A stretch of 64,000 nt of DNA from Favolaschia claudopus (lineage: Eukaryota > Basidiomycota > Agaricomycetes > Agaricales > Mycenaceae): contig JAWWNJ010000019.1 in assembly GCA_037176885.1 (NCBI GenBank), positions 1,736,001 to 1,800,000 on the forward strand, in the 5' to 3' direction. A program made the translations under genes and the position numbers. A model generated the notes under the pieces. That model saw nothing but the letters and a program-made list of their open reading frames with translations. It ran no database searches and was not told the origin of the DNA. This document shows positions 35,436-46,858 of the stretch, one piece after another; position 1 is the stretch's first letter, and each line of letters opens with the position of its first letter.

Positions 35436-35971
35436 TTTGGACTTTACCCGCCCAGTGAATGTCAGTCAATTTTTATCTTTCCTGAAAGCTTTTTGAGCGA
35501 GATTTGTAGATCAGATTATTTTAAATATGTATGGAGCTTTGGGACCCCTTATTAGCTTGTAGCTTAATCATCCGGGGTACAAGAAATTGGCGTTTGTCGT
35601 ATGTCGCATCCTGGTTGATTGAATTTTGTATACAACCCAGGATTGTGTAATACGTGAAGAAAAATGGCCCTAGTAATTTCGAGTCAGTACAGTATTACCT
35701 ACGATGCAGGCCAAAGACTGGGTTTTACAGGTATTTCAGTCTCGGTTGTTGTTCCATGTTCGTTCCGCGTTCGTCGAATTGAGCAGGAGACCTGAATCTC
35801 AGAGTATGATTCGTTACGTTGAGCTTGAAGAATATCTTGTATTGTTCTGACAAGTACAGAGCACTGTAACTTTCAACTTAGAACATTGAGGTGATCCCCG
35901 CGAAAAAGCGGTCAGGCCGTGATCTTGCCGTGATCCCGGCAAGGACTCCTTCTTCCTGACCACCACTGACG
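35436..35971. other. intergenic region
   Basis: AT-richer DNA without coding frames. The sequence just before 35972 holds a repeated GTGATC(C/T) pattern (GTGATCCCC, GTGATCTTG, GTGATCCCG). Confidence 0.5.
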
Positions 35972-38150
35972 ATGGCAGCCCTCCCAGCGCTCGACGCCTT
36001 GAACGCCCTGGAACAGAAACTCTATCACTTCTCCGTGAATGCTGAAGCCATCGAGGCTGACTCCGACGACCACCACGTTTTCTTCGATCTATTCACTCAA
36101 ATTTGTGATATCGTGCGCTCCTACGACGTCGACGATCCCAGCGTCGACGAAGTTGTTTCCAAGGCTAACCAGATACTCAACCAAGCCGTGAAAATTGCGT
36201 ACAAGGATTTGGAGATCGATTGTCTTCCGTCGCTGGCACATTCGACCGAGTTCCCGGTTTTGAAAGGACCGCAGAGAGAGAAAAACGTTTTTTGTCAGTG
36301 GCGATCATTCTTTTTCGTAATTCTTGGTTGAACCTATACGGTGGATGGCGCAGCCCACAGGATGAGCGGTGCGTTGAGAATACTTGAGGACTATTTTGCA
36401 CGAAAGGGTGGGAAGAGTAAAGGTACGTGGCTACTCCAGACTCACATTCTTACTGCCGGCGCCTACCCTCAAACTAAACTTCACGGTCAGAATCCGAAGA
36501 TCCAAGCCTAAAACCAAGGTTCCCGAACGATTGGAATATCACTCACCGCCCTCACCCGCTAACGACTCCATTATCTCGTTTCGAAGACGTCAACGCCATC
36601 CTTCGCCAGCCCGCCAGCTCGCTCTGCAGCGCACTATACGATGCGCGCTGCGAAATCACCAGCGACACCGTCATTCAACCGTCTGGCAGACTTTCCATAT
36701 CACCCAGCTGTTTAGCGGTCACCGGGACGGGCGGATGGAAAAATCGGACTCCCATGCTGACATACTATCTCTTTGACGATACGAAGCCTCTCAACGCTCA
36801 TCACGCACGAGTAGGACTCTCAGACCTCGCATTCCATTCTGCTATAGACGAATCCAAGAAGCTCATTTTCGTAGCGGACCGATCGCGCGTTAAATCGTAT
36901 GCATGGGCGGATGCTCAAAGCGGCAAAGTATTCGAGGATGGCTTCGCGACGCATACTCTGAAGTGCGGCAACTACGACGGTCCTCTCCACGTCCCCTCTT
37001 CTGGTCGCCGGTTGATTCGCGCTGGGAAAGGCGGTGCGGCGGTTTGGGATATGGATGGGTTGGAAACACACGGACCGAGCGGCAACGAGCGCATTGGCGC
37101 CGAGATTGATATTTTCGATTCGTGGAGGGACGAGACTGATAACATTGAAGAATCGGCAGGGAGCGATTCCACCACCATTATTTCGTTCGCTGATCGTCAA
37201 CTGGCGCCGGCTGTATGGAACGCCCATCCTAACACCCCCGCTGCTATGCTGTGCGCGTCGGATGTCGACAGGTCCAACGGCGATTGTTCGGTCGTTTCTT
37301 TGGATCTCGAACATGGAGGGAAGACGGTTTCGAGGTATCTGGGTGCGAGCGGGGAGACGCGGGCGTTCTCTACCAGTACTGGGAATGCGAATATCTTTGT
37401 GACGGCGGCTAGCGATGGGTATGCGCGACTGTATGACTGTCGTACCCCGCTTCCTGTCTTGACTTTGCGATCTGGATCTGGCGATGACGATTGCTCTGGG
37501 GTGATTTTTGTTCATCCTGATGGGATCCCAAGTGCGTATTATCTGAGTTTATTCTCCTCTCCGGTTTTGCTACGAGTCGATTTTCCTCGCATTAACGCCG
37601 TGTTTTCTTCAGCTGTATTCACTGGATCCGGTCATGGCCAAGTCATTCGCCTCTGGGACGTCCGCGCTCGAAAGCTGGTGTACGAGCTCTCGACGGGGAA
37701 CAACGCTGTGGTGAGTATGGCTTGGGATGAACCGCGCTCTTGTCTGTATGTCTCGACGGCGTGCGATTATATGGATCGGATGGGCGACAACTTTGGGTAT
37801 CGGCGAGCGAAAGTTACAAGGCGTCGTCGCAAGGGTGGAGAGACTTCAGAAGCCGAGGAGGATGAAGAAGAAGAAGAAGAAGAAGAGGATGAGTATGATA
37901 GCGACGAATACGACTACGACGGGCCTTGTTGGCCGAAGAATGCAGCCTTTGCGGAAGATTATTTCGGGCATTTGTTCGATGCTGGGGATCATTGCATCTG
38001 TGAGTATTCATTGCTCTATTCTCTCGTTCGTTTTACCTCACACACTCTTGCTTGTTTTCAGTTCGTTACGCATTCAAGGATCAACCTGATCCATCGATTC
38101 TGCCGAGATATGGGGACGCTAGAGTGGATAACGATAGATATGGGTGGTGA
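35972..38150 (+). CDS. WD40-repeat-like protein
   Basis: Exons 35972-36297, 36361-36422, 36491-37531, 37613-37999, 38062-38150. The N-terminal about 110 residues are helical and acidic. After the second intron comes a region with beta-propeller blades: LKPRFPNDW, RLIRAGKGGAAVWDMDG, FVTAASDGYARLYDCRTPLPVLTL, FTGSGHGQVIRLWDVRARKLVYEL and VVSMAWDEPRSCLYVS are typical WD repeats. A run of about twelve Glu residues and an Asp/Tyr-rich patch follow, then a conserved-looking end (HCIFRYAFKDQPDPSILPRYG). WD40 proteins are scaffolds for protein complexes; the partner is unknown. The exon 1/2 junction (a GTGGCG donor) is the least certain; a frame beginning at 36754 is internal to this gene. Confidence 0.75.
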
Positions 38151-38974
38151 TTACTTCAACACACCGCAGGAACAAGGACCTCATGGGTTGCAGTGACTGT
38201 GTGCAAGAGACAAGGTGGTGATGAACTGAAGTTCCTAGCGCGTTTCGATTTCTTGTAATTTTTTTGACATCGTGATTGAACCAGTGATTTTTGCTGTACC
38301 TATGCTGTTCAGTGTTCAGGTTGCTAGCGCGTTCAATATCAAAACCAGACTCCGAGTGCTCCCCGCCTGCATGTCAAGAGCGACAACGTGACCGCGTTGT
38401 GTGCATGTGCTGACGTGATTTTTTGATCATCAGATCAAGGATCAAAACGCCATCCTGTGCTTGTTTTCTACGCCCATCTTCGAATTGCGGACTGTGAATT
38501 GTCCTTTGCCCCCCGAAGTATGCAAGCTCTCATATAGGCCCCCAAAGCCCCCTTACTCAGCCTGTTACGTCTTCTCCTCCCGAATTCCGCAGCAGATTTT
38601 GCGCAGATTACTTAGCAAGAACCTCGCCAGCAACCCGACCGTGACTCGAGTCCCCGAGTCTGCGAATAGCTGGCCATATTGCTCATCATGCCTGGGGTGG
38701 CGGCTGACTGCTGCGTTATGTCGGGGTCTGTCGGTTTCGCTCTGCCCGTGAGTCCTCGGCTTCGCAGTTTGTGCCCGACAAGCTGACCAAGAACGCGCTC
38801 ACCAAGACTGCTCGTGCAGACCGTTCACTGCAAACTATGACGGGCTCCTGGCTCGTCGGAGACAGGGCTCCTCTCTGCGTGCGTGTGCTTCGGGTGCCTT
38901 CGTTCGCTTAAAGAGAGTGACGGTAATCCTGGGTCTGTATCTACTTTCCTCCTCAGCTTGTTATTTCTTACACG
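38151..38974. other. intergenic region
   Basis: No coding region is supported. It lies between the WD40 gene and the transcription factor gene on the same strand. Confidence 0.5.
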
Positions 38975-41164
38975 ATGCAGAATACAGCTTCTACTTCCAT
39001 GGTACCTTTACAGAAAGGAAAGGCTTGTCAGAACTGCCGGTGCGTGATTCCGCTCTTCCCTCTGATTCTCCTTGAATTTTGACTGCTTTTGAAGGCGTCG
39101 AAAAATTGTGAGAATGACTATCCACCCAAAATACTGTTTCCTCACGTAGCTCACACTTAGAAATGTGACGCTGCTAAGCCAATGTGCTCTCAGTGTTCAA
39201 GATACCCTACGGCGTTCAGCGATTGCGCCTACGATGAACAGGGACCTTCACAGAGTCAACTCCTCGAAGGTGATGCTTTGTCTCGTTGATTTACACGACC
39301 CACGAATAACCCTTCATCGTATATCACAGAACAGATTTCCATTCTGCAGACTCGGATAGAAGAATTGAAAAGGCCTCAGACTCGTCGGAGGCCGTCGGCT
39401 TCGACGTTACCAATAACCCCGCAAAATACCACGGGTCTGGGACCCTTGCTTACACATTTCTGTGAGTTTGTGATGTTTCCGATCTCTATAATGAATCAAT
39501 TAATCGATTTGCAGATCTGCAACAGACATCTGGTAGCTCCGTTGGCGCCACTGCAGTCAATTCGATGCCTACAGTAGGTTTCAGATGTTATCCAATGGGC
39601 AAACATGCTTACTCACTGTAGGAATTGCCATTCATCGTGCTTCAAGCGCTGTGAGCCGAACTCGCCTTCCATCTCGCTCCCTAATTCATATATCTTCGCA
39701 GAGTCCATAACTTCCTTCACAGTGCAACCTCGTTCGGTTTCTTCCTCGACACTCAGGCCTTCCACGACGTCATAACGAGCCCAGCTGGAAAAAATCTTCC
39801 CCCAGTGCTTCTCAACGTCCTATACCTCTTCGGTGTCCATTTGTCTGAAGATCCAGACATCACCGTCTACGAGCCCGCCTTCCTCGCGCACGCTTTGCGC
39901 AGTACAGCCAGCAGTCTGACAGGAAGCCATCCCCGCACGATCTTGCATAGTATTCAGGCTGAGGTCCTTCTGGCTTATTACTTCATTCGTAATGCTCGGT
40001 TTTTGGAGGGAAAGTATCACATCAGCGCTGCGGTATCCATCGTTTTGAGCGCTGGGCTCCATCGCATTAGATCTCCGCACGCGAGTAATCCATCTGCTTT
40101 CGGACAAGGGGGGTTGGGCACGCTGCCGCCGCCAAGGGATGCTCGCGAAGAGGGCGAGCGCATCGCGGCGTTTTGGGCAGTCTTGAGTATCAACAACTGC
40201 TGGGCCCATCGGGATGGCACCTTATCCAACATTTCGTACCATGAGGGCTCTACCATGTTGACGATTGACACGCCTTGGCCGCTTGAGAATTCGGACTATG
40301 TCGAGGTGAGCTTGTTTCCTCAGAAAGCAACATGAAGTATATCTCATTTCTTGATAGCAACCTCAGCTTCTTCCGAAGCAAAGTACGGCTACTGTGGAGA
40401 ATTTCCTCCGCAATGAAGTTGATACCGCTTCGTCTTGTTCAGCATTGTATGCCAAGGCTTCCCTCTTTTTCGAAGAAGCTTCTCGTCTCAGCGCTCAATA
40501 TCGTTCTGGTGCGCCCCATATTCCTTCAATGCCTCTACGGATTAATCACCTGCCCTTGTATTCTTTCTTTCAATCAGGTGGCATCTCTCCCGAAGATCGG
40601 GAATTTCTCTCACTCAATCGCACGATAGACGTATTCATTCGAGCTCTTCCCTCAATCGATTCGAAACGAATGTTCGTCGTGCACAACCTCGCCTACGGAG
40701 CTGTGATGCAGCTGAACGAGCCCCTCATGCTGGTGAACCCCACCTCATTCACCAAAATACTTCTGGCGGCTCGAGCGATCGTCAGTGTCCTCGCTGGCAC
40801 AGATATCCCGAATGTGGGATTGATTGACCCGATTCTTGCGGTGAGGTCTTTACCTCCGGATCCGTTGAATATCCAAGTGGCTCATGTGTGACAGCCCGTG
40901 TGGACGACTGCGTCTCTTGCATTCGTGACAGAAATCGAACGTCGTGGAAATCACGACGCAAATGACCCAGCGATTGAGCATATTCAACGGCATCTAAGTA
41001 CCGTCATATCAACGATGGAGAACTTTGCACCACACTGTCGTCTCATGGGTGAGTTCTCTCGTATATCGATGGAGAAGACTTTTGATACCGATAACCTTGT
41101 AGCTCTGCAGCTAGAAGCCGTCAAGAAGGCTAATGAAGATGCAATGGGTCGCCTCGCACAGTAG
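38975..41164 (+). CDS. Zn2Cys6 transcription factor
   Basis: Ten exons: 38975-39039, 39095-39107, 39161-39269, 39330-39461, 39515-39573, 39622-39650, 39702-40305, 40358-40840, 40895-41048, 41103-41164. The joined N-terminus reads KACQNCRRRKIKCD then KPMCSQC and a later Cys, a fungal Zn(II)2Cys6 binuclear cluster that binds DNA. A short coiled coil (EEQISILQTRIEELK) follows and would serve dimerisation. The middle (LLNVLYLFGVHLSEDP to LSINNCWAHRDG) matches the fungal transcription-factor middle domain. Exon 2 is only 13 nt and splits the cluster. The last intron (41049-41102) is stop-free and a multiple of three. Target genes are unknown; the genes beside it are not an obvious cluster. Confidence 0.85.
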
Positions 41165-41391
41165 ATGACAAAAACAATCAAGAGTTGCTTTGCTCAACGC
41201 ACATAGAGTAATTTAGTGGCTTCGGGTAACTAATTGGCTCCATAGATGACAATAGACGATACAGCTCTGTGTCCACATTCGGCTTTGACAACACCAGGGT
41301 CCAGGATCTTGTGACAGCTTTTCGACGGGACGCGCCGTATACACAGCCTCCGATACAGCTACAAGACAAGATAAATACCACCCTGGACCCA

Positions 41392-42145
41392 ATGAGATCT
41401 GTATTCAACCGCCTTCCCATGTCTCCTCGAGCCATTTGTCTTGCTTTCGAGACCGACAGCATGTTGAACACGACACTTTGCGAGAACGCTGTCCCATTGT
41501 ATCGAGTTACGACCAACACTCATGGATCGATCACTGAAATACGCACCACTGGATCAGATACCCTCATTGCTCGAATAGCGAGAAAGAACATTTTTCCAAG
41601 CACAGTGACGTTTCCTGATGTCAACGGGGGGAAGCCAATGCGGATTAAAGAATGGCTGAAGCCGACGAAGTTCCCGAATGGATTGTGAGACGATGATTTT
41701 AATGAATTTTCATGATAATTCCAAGCAGACTTGACTCTAGATTGGGATGCACTCTGCAAACGCCTTTGGGAGATATGATCATGGGTGGGCATCCCGAATA
41801 TAATAGTATTGCAGTAAGGCCTTTCGCAGAGTCGCTGAAATTCGTCGACTGATCTTTCTCAATCAGCTATTCAATACGGACCTGACGCAGATTATTGCCC
41901 ACTGGAAACCCAAGTCAGACTCATTGCCGTTGATTCTGGTATTATCTCCGGGATACGAAAGCGCGCATGCTCAGATAATCGCTGCATTCTTGTATGAGGA
42001 ACAGGTGATTCGAGTTGAACACAAGAATTCAGAGCTCGCAGAAGCGCAAGGAAGACTGCAAGCAAGGTACCCTTATTTATTATCATTCTCCGTACCCATA
42101 ACTGGATTCGGGGCAATAATGGGGCGTAATTTATGGCCAAATTGA
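41392..42145 (+). CDS. DUF6593-like protein
   Basis: Reading starts at the first in-frame ATG, 41392; the frame is open further upstream to about 41269 without an ATG, so a 5' exon may be missing. Exons are about 41392-41682, 41746-41813, 41875-42066 or to 42145. The pattern AICLAFETDSMLNTTL, then PLYRVTTNTHGSITEI and LIARIARKNIFPSTVTF resembles the small beta-rich DUF6593 proteins common in Agaricomycetes. It ends in an amphipathic region (ILVLSPGYESAHAQIIAAFLYEEQ). Function unknown. The copia element inserted only about 5-10 bp after its stop codon. Confidence 0.55.
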
Positions 42146-42149
42146 AGTC

Positions 42150-42154
42150 ATATG
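42150..42154. repeat. target-site duplication of the copia element (left)
   Basis: ATATG directly abuts the left LTR; the same 5 bp follow the right LTR at 47129-47133. A 5-bp duplication is normal for LTR-retrotransposon integrase. Confidence 0.85.
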
Positions 42155-42424
42155 TGTTGAGGTTAGACGAGTTGATGGTTGGTGAGAACCGGCAGATGGT
42201 TCTCTGAGACACAAAAGTAGTTGGGTTCACGATAAATTGATTGAGTGCATAGGGTTTACAGCGCTGTATAAATACGTAGAATACGAGTCATATTACATTC
42301 TGAGTCAGTATCTAACTGAGTCGTAAATAATCAGAACGAGTCGAAGAGAACATAGTAGAATTATTGAGAACATACAGGGATGTCCGAGTTGCCCGAGTAT
42401 AGCCTTAGCGGCTCCGGTTCAACA
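42155..42424 (-). repeat. 3' LTR of copia element
   Basis: 270 bp, TGTTGAGG...GGTTCAACA on the plus strand, so the element reads TG...CA with the inverted TGTTGAAC/GTTCAACA-type ends. It is identical to the other LTR at 46859-47128 as far as I can read. It contains a TATTTATA-type box on the element's strand near 42270. Confidence 0.95.
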
Positions 42425-42435
42425 CTCCCCCTCAA
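42425..42435 (-). other. polypurine tract of copia element
   Basis: On the element strand the sequence TTGAGGGGGAG lies immediately upstream of the 3' LTR. Its TGA is also the stop codon of the gag-pol frame. Such a tract primes plus-strand DNA synthesis in LTR retrotransposons. Confidence 0.8.
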
Positions 42436-45400
42436 GTCGGATTCATCCCGGCTTCAGCAGAGAATTTCTCATGCTTAGTTCTAGGAAGTCCCTTCGTTAA
42501 CATATCGGCAACCATTTCATCCGTAGGGCAATAGGTAATATTGACAATACCTTGTTCAACTTTCTCTCGAACAAAATGATTGAGAACATCAAAGTGTTTG
42601 GACCTAGCATGAAATTGCGGGTCTTGAGAGATAGCTATTGCTGATTGGTTGTCACAGAATATTCGACTTGAGAGTCCTTGTTCAAGTCCCAATTCTGCGA
42701 AGAGATTGCGAAGCCAAATAACTTGTCGAGTTGCGTGTGCGAGAGCGGCATATTCAGCTTCTGTACTTGAAAGTGCAACAGTAGTTTGCTTCTTGGAGTT
42801 CCAAGATATTGCACCACCAGCAAGTAGGAAGAGGTATCCAGAGACAGATTTGCGATCGTCTGGATTTGAGGCAAAATCGGCGTCGGTGAAAGCAAAGAAT
42901 TCGAAAGGGTTGAATTCTTCGGTGATTTCCGATTGTATGTCCGGTCCGTAGCCGTAAGTGATTGACAGATGGCGGGTTCCGTTAAGATACCGGAGTATTC
43001 TCTTGAGTGCTGTCCAATGCGCACTCCCTGGATTGCTCGTATACTGGCTCACTCTGGTAACTGGGAATGCAATATCTGGCCTTGAAGTTACAGCAAGATA
43101 AAGCAGTGATCCAACAATGGCAGAGAATCCAAAATTCAAGAGTTCATCAGGCTTGAGATCAGCGGCATCTTCGCGCTTGGTTAGCACGACATTCGGATCC
43201 ATCGGTGTCGAGACGGGCTTTGATTTGTCCATCCCATACTGTCGAAGCATTCGGTCGATGTAGCTGGCTTGGGAGATGGAAATGGTTCGATTGGCGCGGT
43301 CACGATCAATTTCAAGTCCGATTAAAAGTTTCGGCTCGCCAAGGTCTGTGACGGTGAATTTCTTGCGCAATGAAGTCTTCAATTCATCCATTTCAGTGGT
43401 ATCCTCAGTCAGGATTAGTAAATCATCGACCCAAACGGTGATATAGGCAGTTTTGCCTTCGATGGTGCGTGTATAAACACAATGATCGGCTTCTGTGTGT
43501 TTGAAACCAAATTCGGCCAGGGTCGCATTCAATTTGCGATTCCATTCGCGGCCGGACTGCTTGAGACCGTACAGCGTCTTGTAGAGGCGACAAACGCGTC
43601 CACTTCCGTCGTCATAGCCGTCTGGCTGACGCATATAAATTTCTTCTTTGAGGTCTCCATTCAGGTAAGCACCCTTGATGTCAAGTTGTTGGATTTCCAT
43701 ATCTCTGATGGCTCCAATAGCTAGGATAGCGCGAAGTGAGTCAAGACGAACGACTGGGGAGAAGGTTTCGACGTAGTCCATGCCAGGTATTTGTGAGTAT
43801 CCCTGAGCAACGAGACGTGCCTTCAATTTGATGATATTTCCCAGATTGTCGTATTTCTTGTCAAAAGTCCATCGGGATCCTACGACCTTTCGTCCCTCGG
43901 GTAAGTCTTCGAGTTTCCATGTTCCCATTGATTGCAGTGTTTGATATTCGATGTCCATAGCCTTGGCCCATCCATCCCATTCCGAGGATGCTTTGGCTTC
44001 AGAAAGATTACGAGGTATGTCGTCAACATTTGACTGTGAGGCTTGCAAGACATAATGAGTCTCTTCAGCTTCATCTTTCGAAGTATTGGCTTGGCGTGGT
44101 ACTGCGGGAAGGCGTGACTGCGGGTTGTGTAAACGGCGGTAATTGTGGTCTTCAATTTCGCGCGCAGTTCTGCGAAGAGGAATAGGGTTTAAACGAGGAG
44201 GTGCGTATTCGATTCGGTGCATTAAAGGCGATGGAAGATTTGCTAATGGATCCCTGGATTCGGGTGAAGGTGTTCGTGGAGGAGGTATGGCAGGAGTTTC
44301 GGGTTGAATTATAGGTGGAGTCGCAACAGTTTTCGTTGCAGGAGGCTGCTGATTGGTATTCCTGGGCTCCCCCTCAAGCGGCAGTCTCGTGGTTATTTCC
44401 ACTTCAACGTGTTTCGGTTCGACGTCCGAAAATTCAAAATTTCGTGAGACTTTGACTTGCCTGTTTGATTTATCCCAATATTTGACTGCTTTAGCTCCCT
44501 CAGCATATCCAACGAAGGTATACTTCTTCGATTTGGCAACTGTCTTGCCTGGTTTCTCCGATTCGGTGAGTATCCAAACATCTGAACCAAATTCCCGCAA
44601 ATGTGACATATCTGGTTTAGTCCCCGTCCAGATTTCCTGCGGAGTCTTTCCCTTCAAAGCTCTGGTGGGTGAACGGTTTCGAAGATATGCAGCATGAATT
44701 ACAGCTTCTGCCCATAGAAATGAAGGTAAATTCCGGGCAATAAGCATGGCGCGGGTGAGTTCCATAAGAGTTCGGTTGAATCGTTCTGCAATGCCATTCT
44801 GAGAGGGTGAATATGGGGCAGTTGTCTGTAGGTCAATTCCCTTCTCTCTGCACCATTTGATGAGTTCATGGTTGATATATTCTCCCCCGTTATCGACGCG
44901 AATAAATTTCGAAGGTTTATTATTCCGTTCGAGGTAAGCAATATAGTCTTTGACACATTGAGTTGCCTCAGACTTGTGCTTCATAAAATAGACAGTGCAT
45001 CGACGGGAGAAATCATCCGTGAAAGAGATATAATATTTCGCATTCGAAACTGCAAGATGCGAGGGAATGGATGCAACACGAGCAGGTCCCCAAACGTCGG
45101 AATGAGTGAGTTCACCGGTTTCTGTCGTCTTGTTGTCAGATTCCTGGGGGTAAGGTCGACGATGTTGTTTAGCTTGAATGCAAGCTTCGCATTGGGTGAA
45201 AGGCGGACTATCTGGTGAAACAGTAAGTCCATTAATCAGTTTACCTTTGATAAGTTTCTCCAATGACGAGATCGACAGGTGTCCGTATTTCCGGTGAAGT
45301 GAATCCCATGTCTCGATTGACTCTTTCGAGATATTAGAATGATCCTCATTGCGAGGTTTGACATCCAAAAGGTAGAGTTTACCTATCTTCTTGGCTGTGG

Positions 45401-46760
45401 CTAATTTATTTCCCTTCGGCCCAACCAATGTACACCATCCACGGCGGAATATAGCTTCGCCTCCGGCGTCATCGAGTTTGCTTATGGAAAGAAGGCTATT
45501 GGCTGCTTCGGGTGTGTACAATACATCCTTAAGAGTATTCGTCACATAATTCCCGTCGACTTTAAAGTCCAATTTAACTGTGCCTTTCCCGATAGCCTGA
45601 ACTTTATGCTCACCAAGGCCAGTTATTATATGGTTTGTGAGTGGGGTAAAATCGACGAATAAATCCTTTGAATTGCAAATATGAGAAGAAGTTCCAGAGT
45701 CAGCAATCCAATCTGTTGGTTTAAACGAGTTGGCGGTGAGGCATGTGTCAACATCCTCATTGACTCGGCAAGAATATGCTCCGTCATTCAAATCCGCATT
45801 CGTATTCACATTGGTATTAGCCTGGTTAGCTCTCTCCTTGCGTTTGAATTTCGATTTCCCCGAGGTTCGGCTCGGTCCTTGGCCTTCACGGTCACCACCT
45901 TTAGCGAAACATTTATGTTTGCAATGATATTTTCGACCACAATTTGAACATGTACTATCTGAAGGACAATTGCAACCTGTAGGTTTATTACCAGACTTGG
46001 GGTATCGGTTCGAACTCGAATTCGATCCCCTCGAGACTAGAGATGAGTCTGCGCCTGATTTTTCCAAGCGGCGGCGGTATTCCTCGAGAATAATAGCAAT
46101 AAGTTCGTAAGATGTGATCGGCAGAGTGGATACAAGTGAAGTTTGTGCCTGTGTAGTAGTAGTACCAGTAGTAGAGCTGGTTATAGCCTGAGTAGCACTG
46201 AAGTTGGCGCCTAGATAAGCCGTAGTAAATTGGTCCCAGTTCTCAGGAAGAGAGGTAAGGAGGATAAAGGTGAAATCGTCATCAGATACATAGCTACCCA
46301 TAAGGTGAAGCTGCTCTTGGATTTCCCTGAGCTCCGTAATGTGGGCCAAGATATCGGTAGATTCATCAGCATGAGTCCGATAGAGACGGCGGCGCATAGA
46401 TAAAATTCCTAATCGTCCGCGAGATTCCTTGACAGTGACAAGTTGTTTCCACATTTGCGCAGAAGTCGTAGCTCCAGAAATATGAATCATCTGAGAGTCG
46501 CTTATCGTCAGTTCAAGTTGAGTCTGTGCGCGAGCGTCGTTGTCGTCCCATTCTTCAATAGATTTAAGCTCATCGGCGGTCGGTTGATTCGGGTTTGCCG
46601 GTGTCGGTCGGGCAAGAGTTCCCGAGACATACTTCAGCAGTCCTCTATCCCTCAAAATTGAGGTGACACGGCGCTTCCAGCCTAGCCAGTTGGCTTCCTG
46701 GAGTGGCTCAATCCGATACATGCTCGACGAAGCTTGAGAGGTTGAGTTGGTAGTCGACAT
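42432..46760 (-). CDS. copia gag-pol polyprotein
   Basis: A 1442-residue frame with ATG start. Residues 1-250 are a copia Gag (NWLGWKRRV at the start); a CCHC zinc knuckle, CSNCGRKYHCKHKC, lies at about 271-284. The aspartic protease motif is IADSGTSSH near 355. The integrase has an HHCC zinc-binding region at 489-528 and a DDE core with HSDVWGP (555), VDNGGE (623) and a Glu at 659. Reverse transcriptase (about 950-1200) has DIKGAYLNG and the catalytic VWVDDLL (Trp instead of the usual Tyr of YVDD). RNase H has FTDADFASNP, SSTEAEYAAL and the copia-typical CDNQSAI. No internal stop or frameshift was seen. Gag and Pol are made as one polyprotein. Confidence 0.97.
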   Translation of the reverse strand: MSTTNSTSQASSSMYRIEPLQEANWLGWKRRVTSILRDRGLLKYVSGTLARPTPANPNQPTADELKSIEEWDDNDARAQTQLELTISDSQMIHISGATTSAQMWKQLVTVKESRGRLGILSMRRRLYRTHADESTDILAHITELREIQEQLHLMGSYVSDDDFTFILLTSLPENWDQFTTAYLGANFSATQAITSSTTGTTTTQAQTSLVSTLPITSYELIAIILEEYRRRLEKSGADSSLVSRGSNSSSNRYPKSGNKPTGCNCPSDSTCSNCGRKYHCKHKCFAKGGDREGQGPSRTSGKSKFKRKERANQANTNVNTNADLNDGAYSCRVNEDVDTCLTANSFKPTDWIADSGTSSHICNSKDLFVDFTPLTNHIITGLGEHKVQAIGKGTVKLDFKVDGNYVTNTLKDVLYTPEAANSLLSISKLDDAGGEAIFRRGWCTLVGPKGNKLATAKKIGKLYLLDVKPRNEDHSNISKESIETWDSLHRKYGHLSISSLEKLIKGKLINGLTVSPDSPPFTQCEACIQAKQHRRPYPQESDNKTTETGELTHSDVWGPARVASIPSHLAVSNAKYYISFTDDFSRRCTVYFMKHKSEATQCVKDYIAYLERNNKPSKFIRVDNGGEYINHELIKWCREKGIDLQTTAPYSPSQNGIAERFNRTLMELTRAMLIARNLPSFLWAEAVIHAAYLRNRSPTRALKGKTPQEIWTGTKPDMSHLREFGSDVWILTESEKPGKTVAKSKKYTFVGYAEGAKAVKYWDKSNRQVKVSRNFEFSDVEPKHVEVEITTRLPLEGEPRNTNQQPPATKTVATPPIIQPETPAIPPPRTPSPESRDPLANLPSPLMHRIEYAPPRLNPIPLRRTAREIEDHNYRRLHNPQSRLPAVPRQANTSKDEAEETHYVLQASQSNVDDIPRNLSEAKASSEWDGWAKAMDIEYQTLQSMGTWKLEDLPEGRKVVGSRWTFDKKYDNLGNIIKLKARLVAQGYSQIPGMDYVETFSPVVRLDSLRAILAIGAIRDMEIQQLDIKGAYLNGDLKEEIYMRQPDGYDDGSGRVCRLYKTLYGLKQSGREWNRKLNATLAEFGFKHTEADHCVYTRTIEGKTAYITVWVDDLLILTEDTTEMDELKTSLRKKFTVTDLGEPKLLIGLEIDRDRANRTISISQASYIDRMLRQYGMDKSKPVSTPMDPNVVLTKREDAADLKPDELLNFGFSAIVGSLLYLAVTSRPDIAFPVTRVSQYTSNPGSAHWTALKRILRYLNGTRHLSITYGYGPDIQSEITEEFNPFEFFAFTDADFASNPDDRKSVSGYLFLLAGGAISWNSKKQTTVALSSTEAEYAALAHATRQVIWLRNLFAELGLEQGLSSRIFCDNQSAIAISQDPQFHARSKHFDVLNHFVREKVEQGIVNITYCPTDEMVADMLTKGLPRTKHEKFSAEAGMNPT

Positions 46761-46845
46761 AGTTTATTCGATGTGGTAATAGACGGCAGTTCTTCCGGTA
46801 GGTTGATAGTAGTTCAAGTTCAGCTGTCTCAAAGATTTAAGGGCG

Positions 46846-46858
46846 TGGGCCCATAACC
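46846..46858 (-). other. primer-binding site, initiator-Met tRNA anticodon-arm type
   Basis: Directly inside the 5' LTR the element strand reads GGTTATGGGCCCA. This is complementary to the anticodon stem-loop of initiator tRNA-Met (TGGGCCCATAACC), not to the tRNA 3' end. Drosophila copia is known to use such a half-tRNA primer. Confidence 0.7.

Noticed and set aside
36754..38196. Independent gene starting at 36754
   Set aside because: The frame is the middle of the WD40 gene; upstream exons from 35972 join to it in frame, and the end runs through an intron.
42649..46661. Plus-strand frames within the copia element
   Set aside because: They are antisense to the intact gag-pol frame and have no domain.
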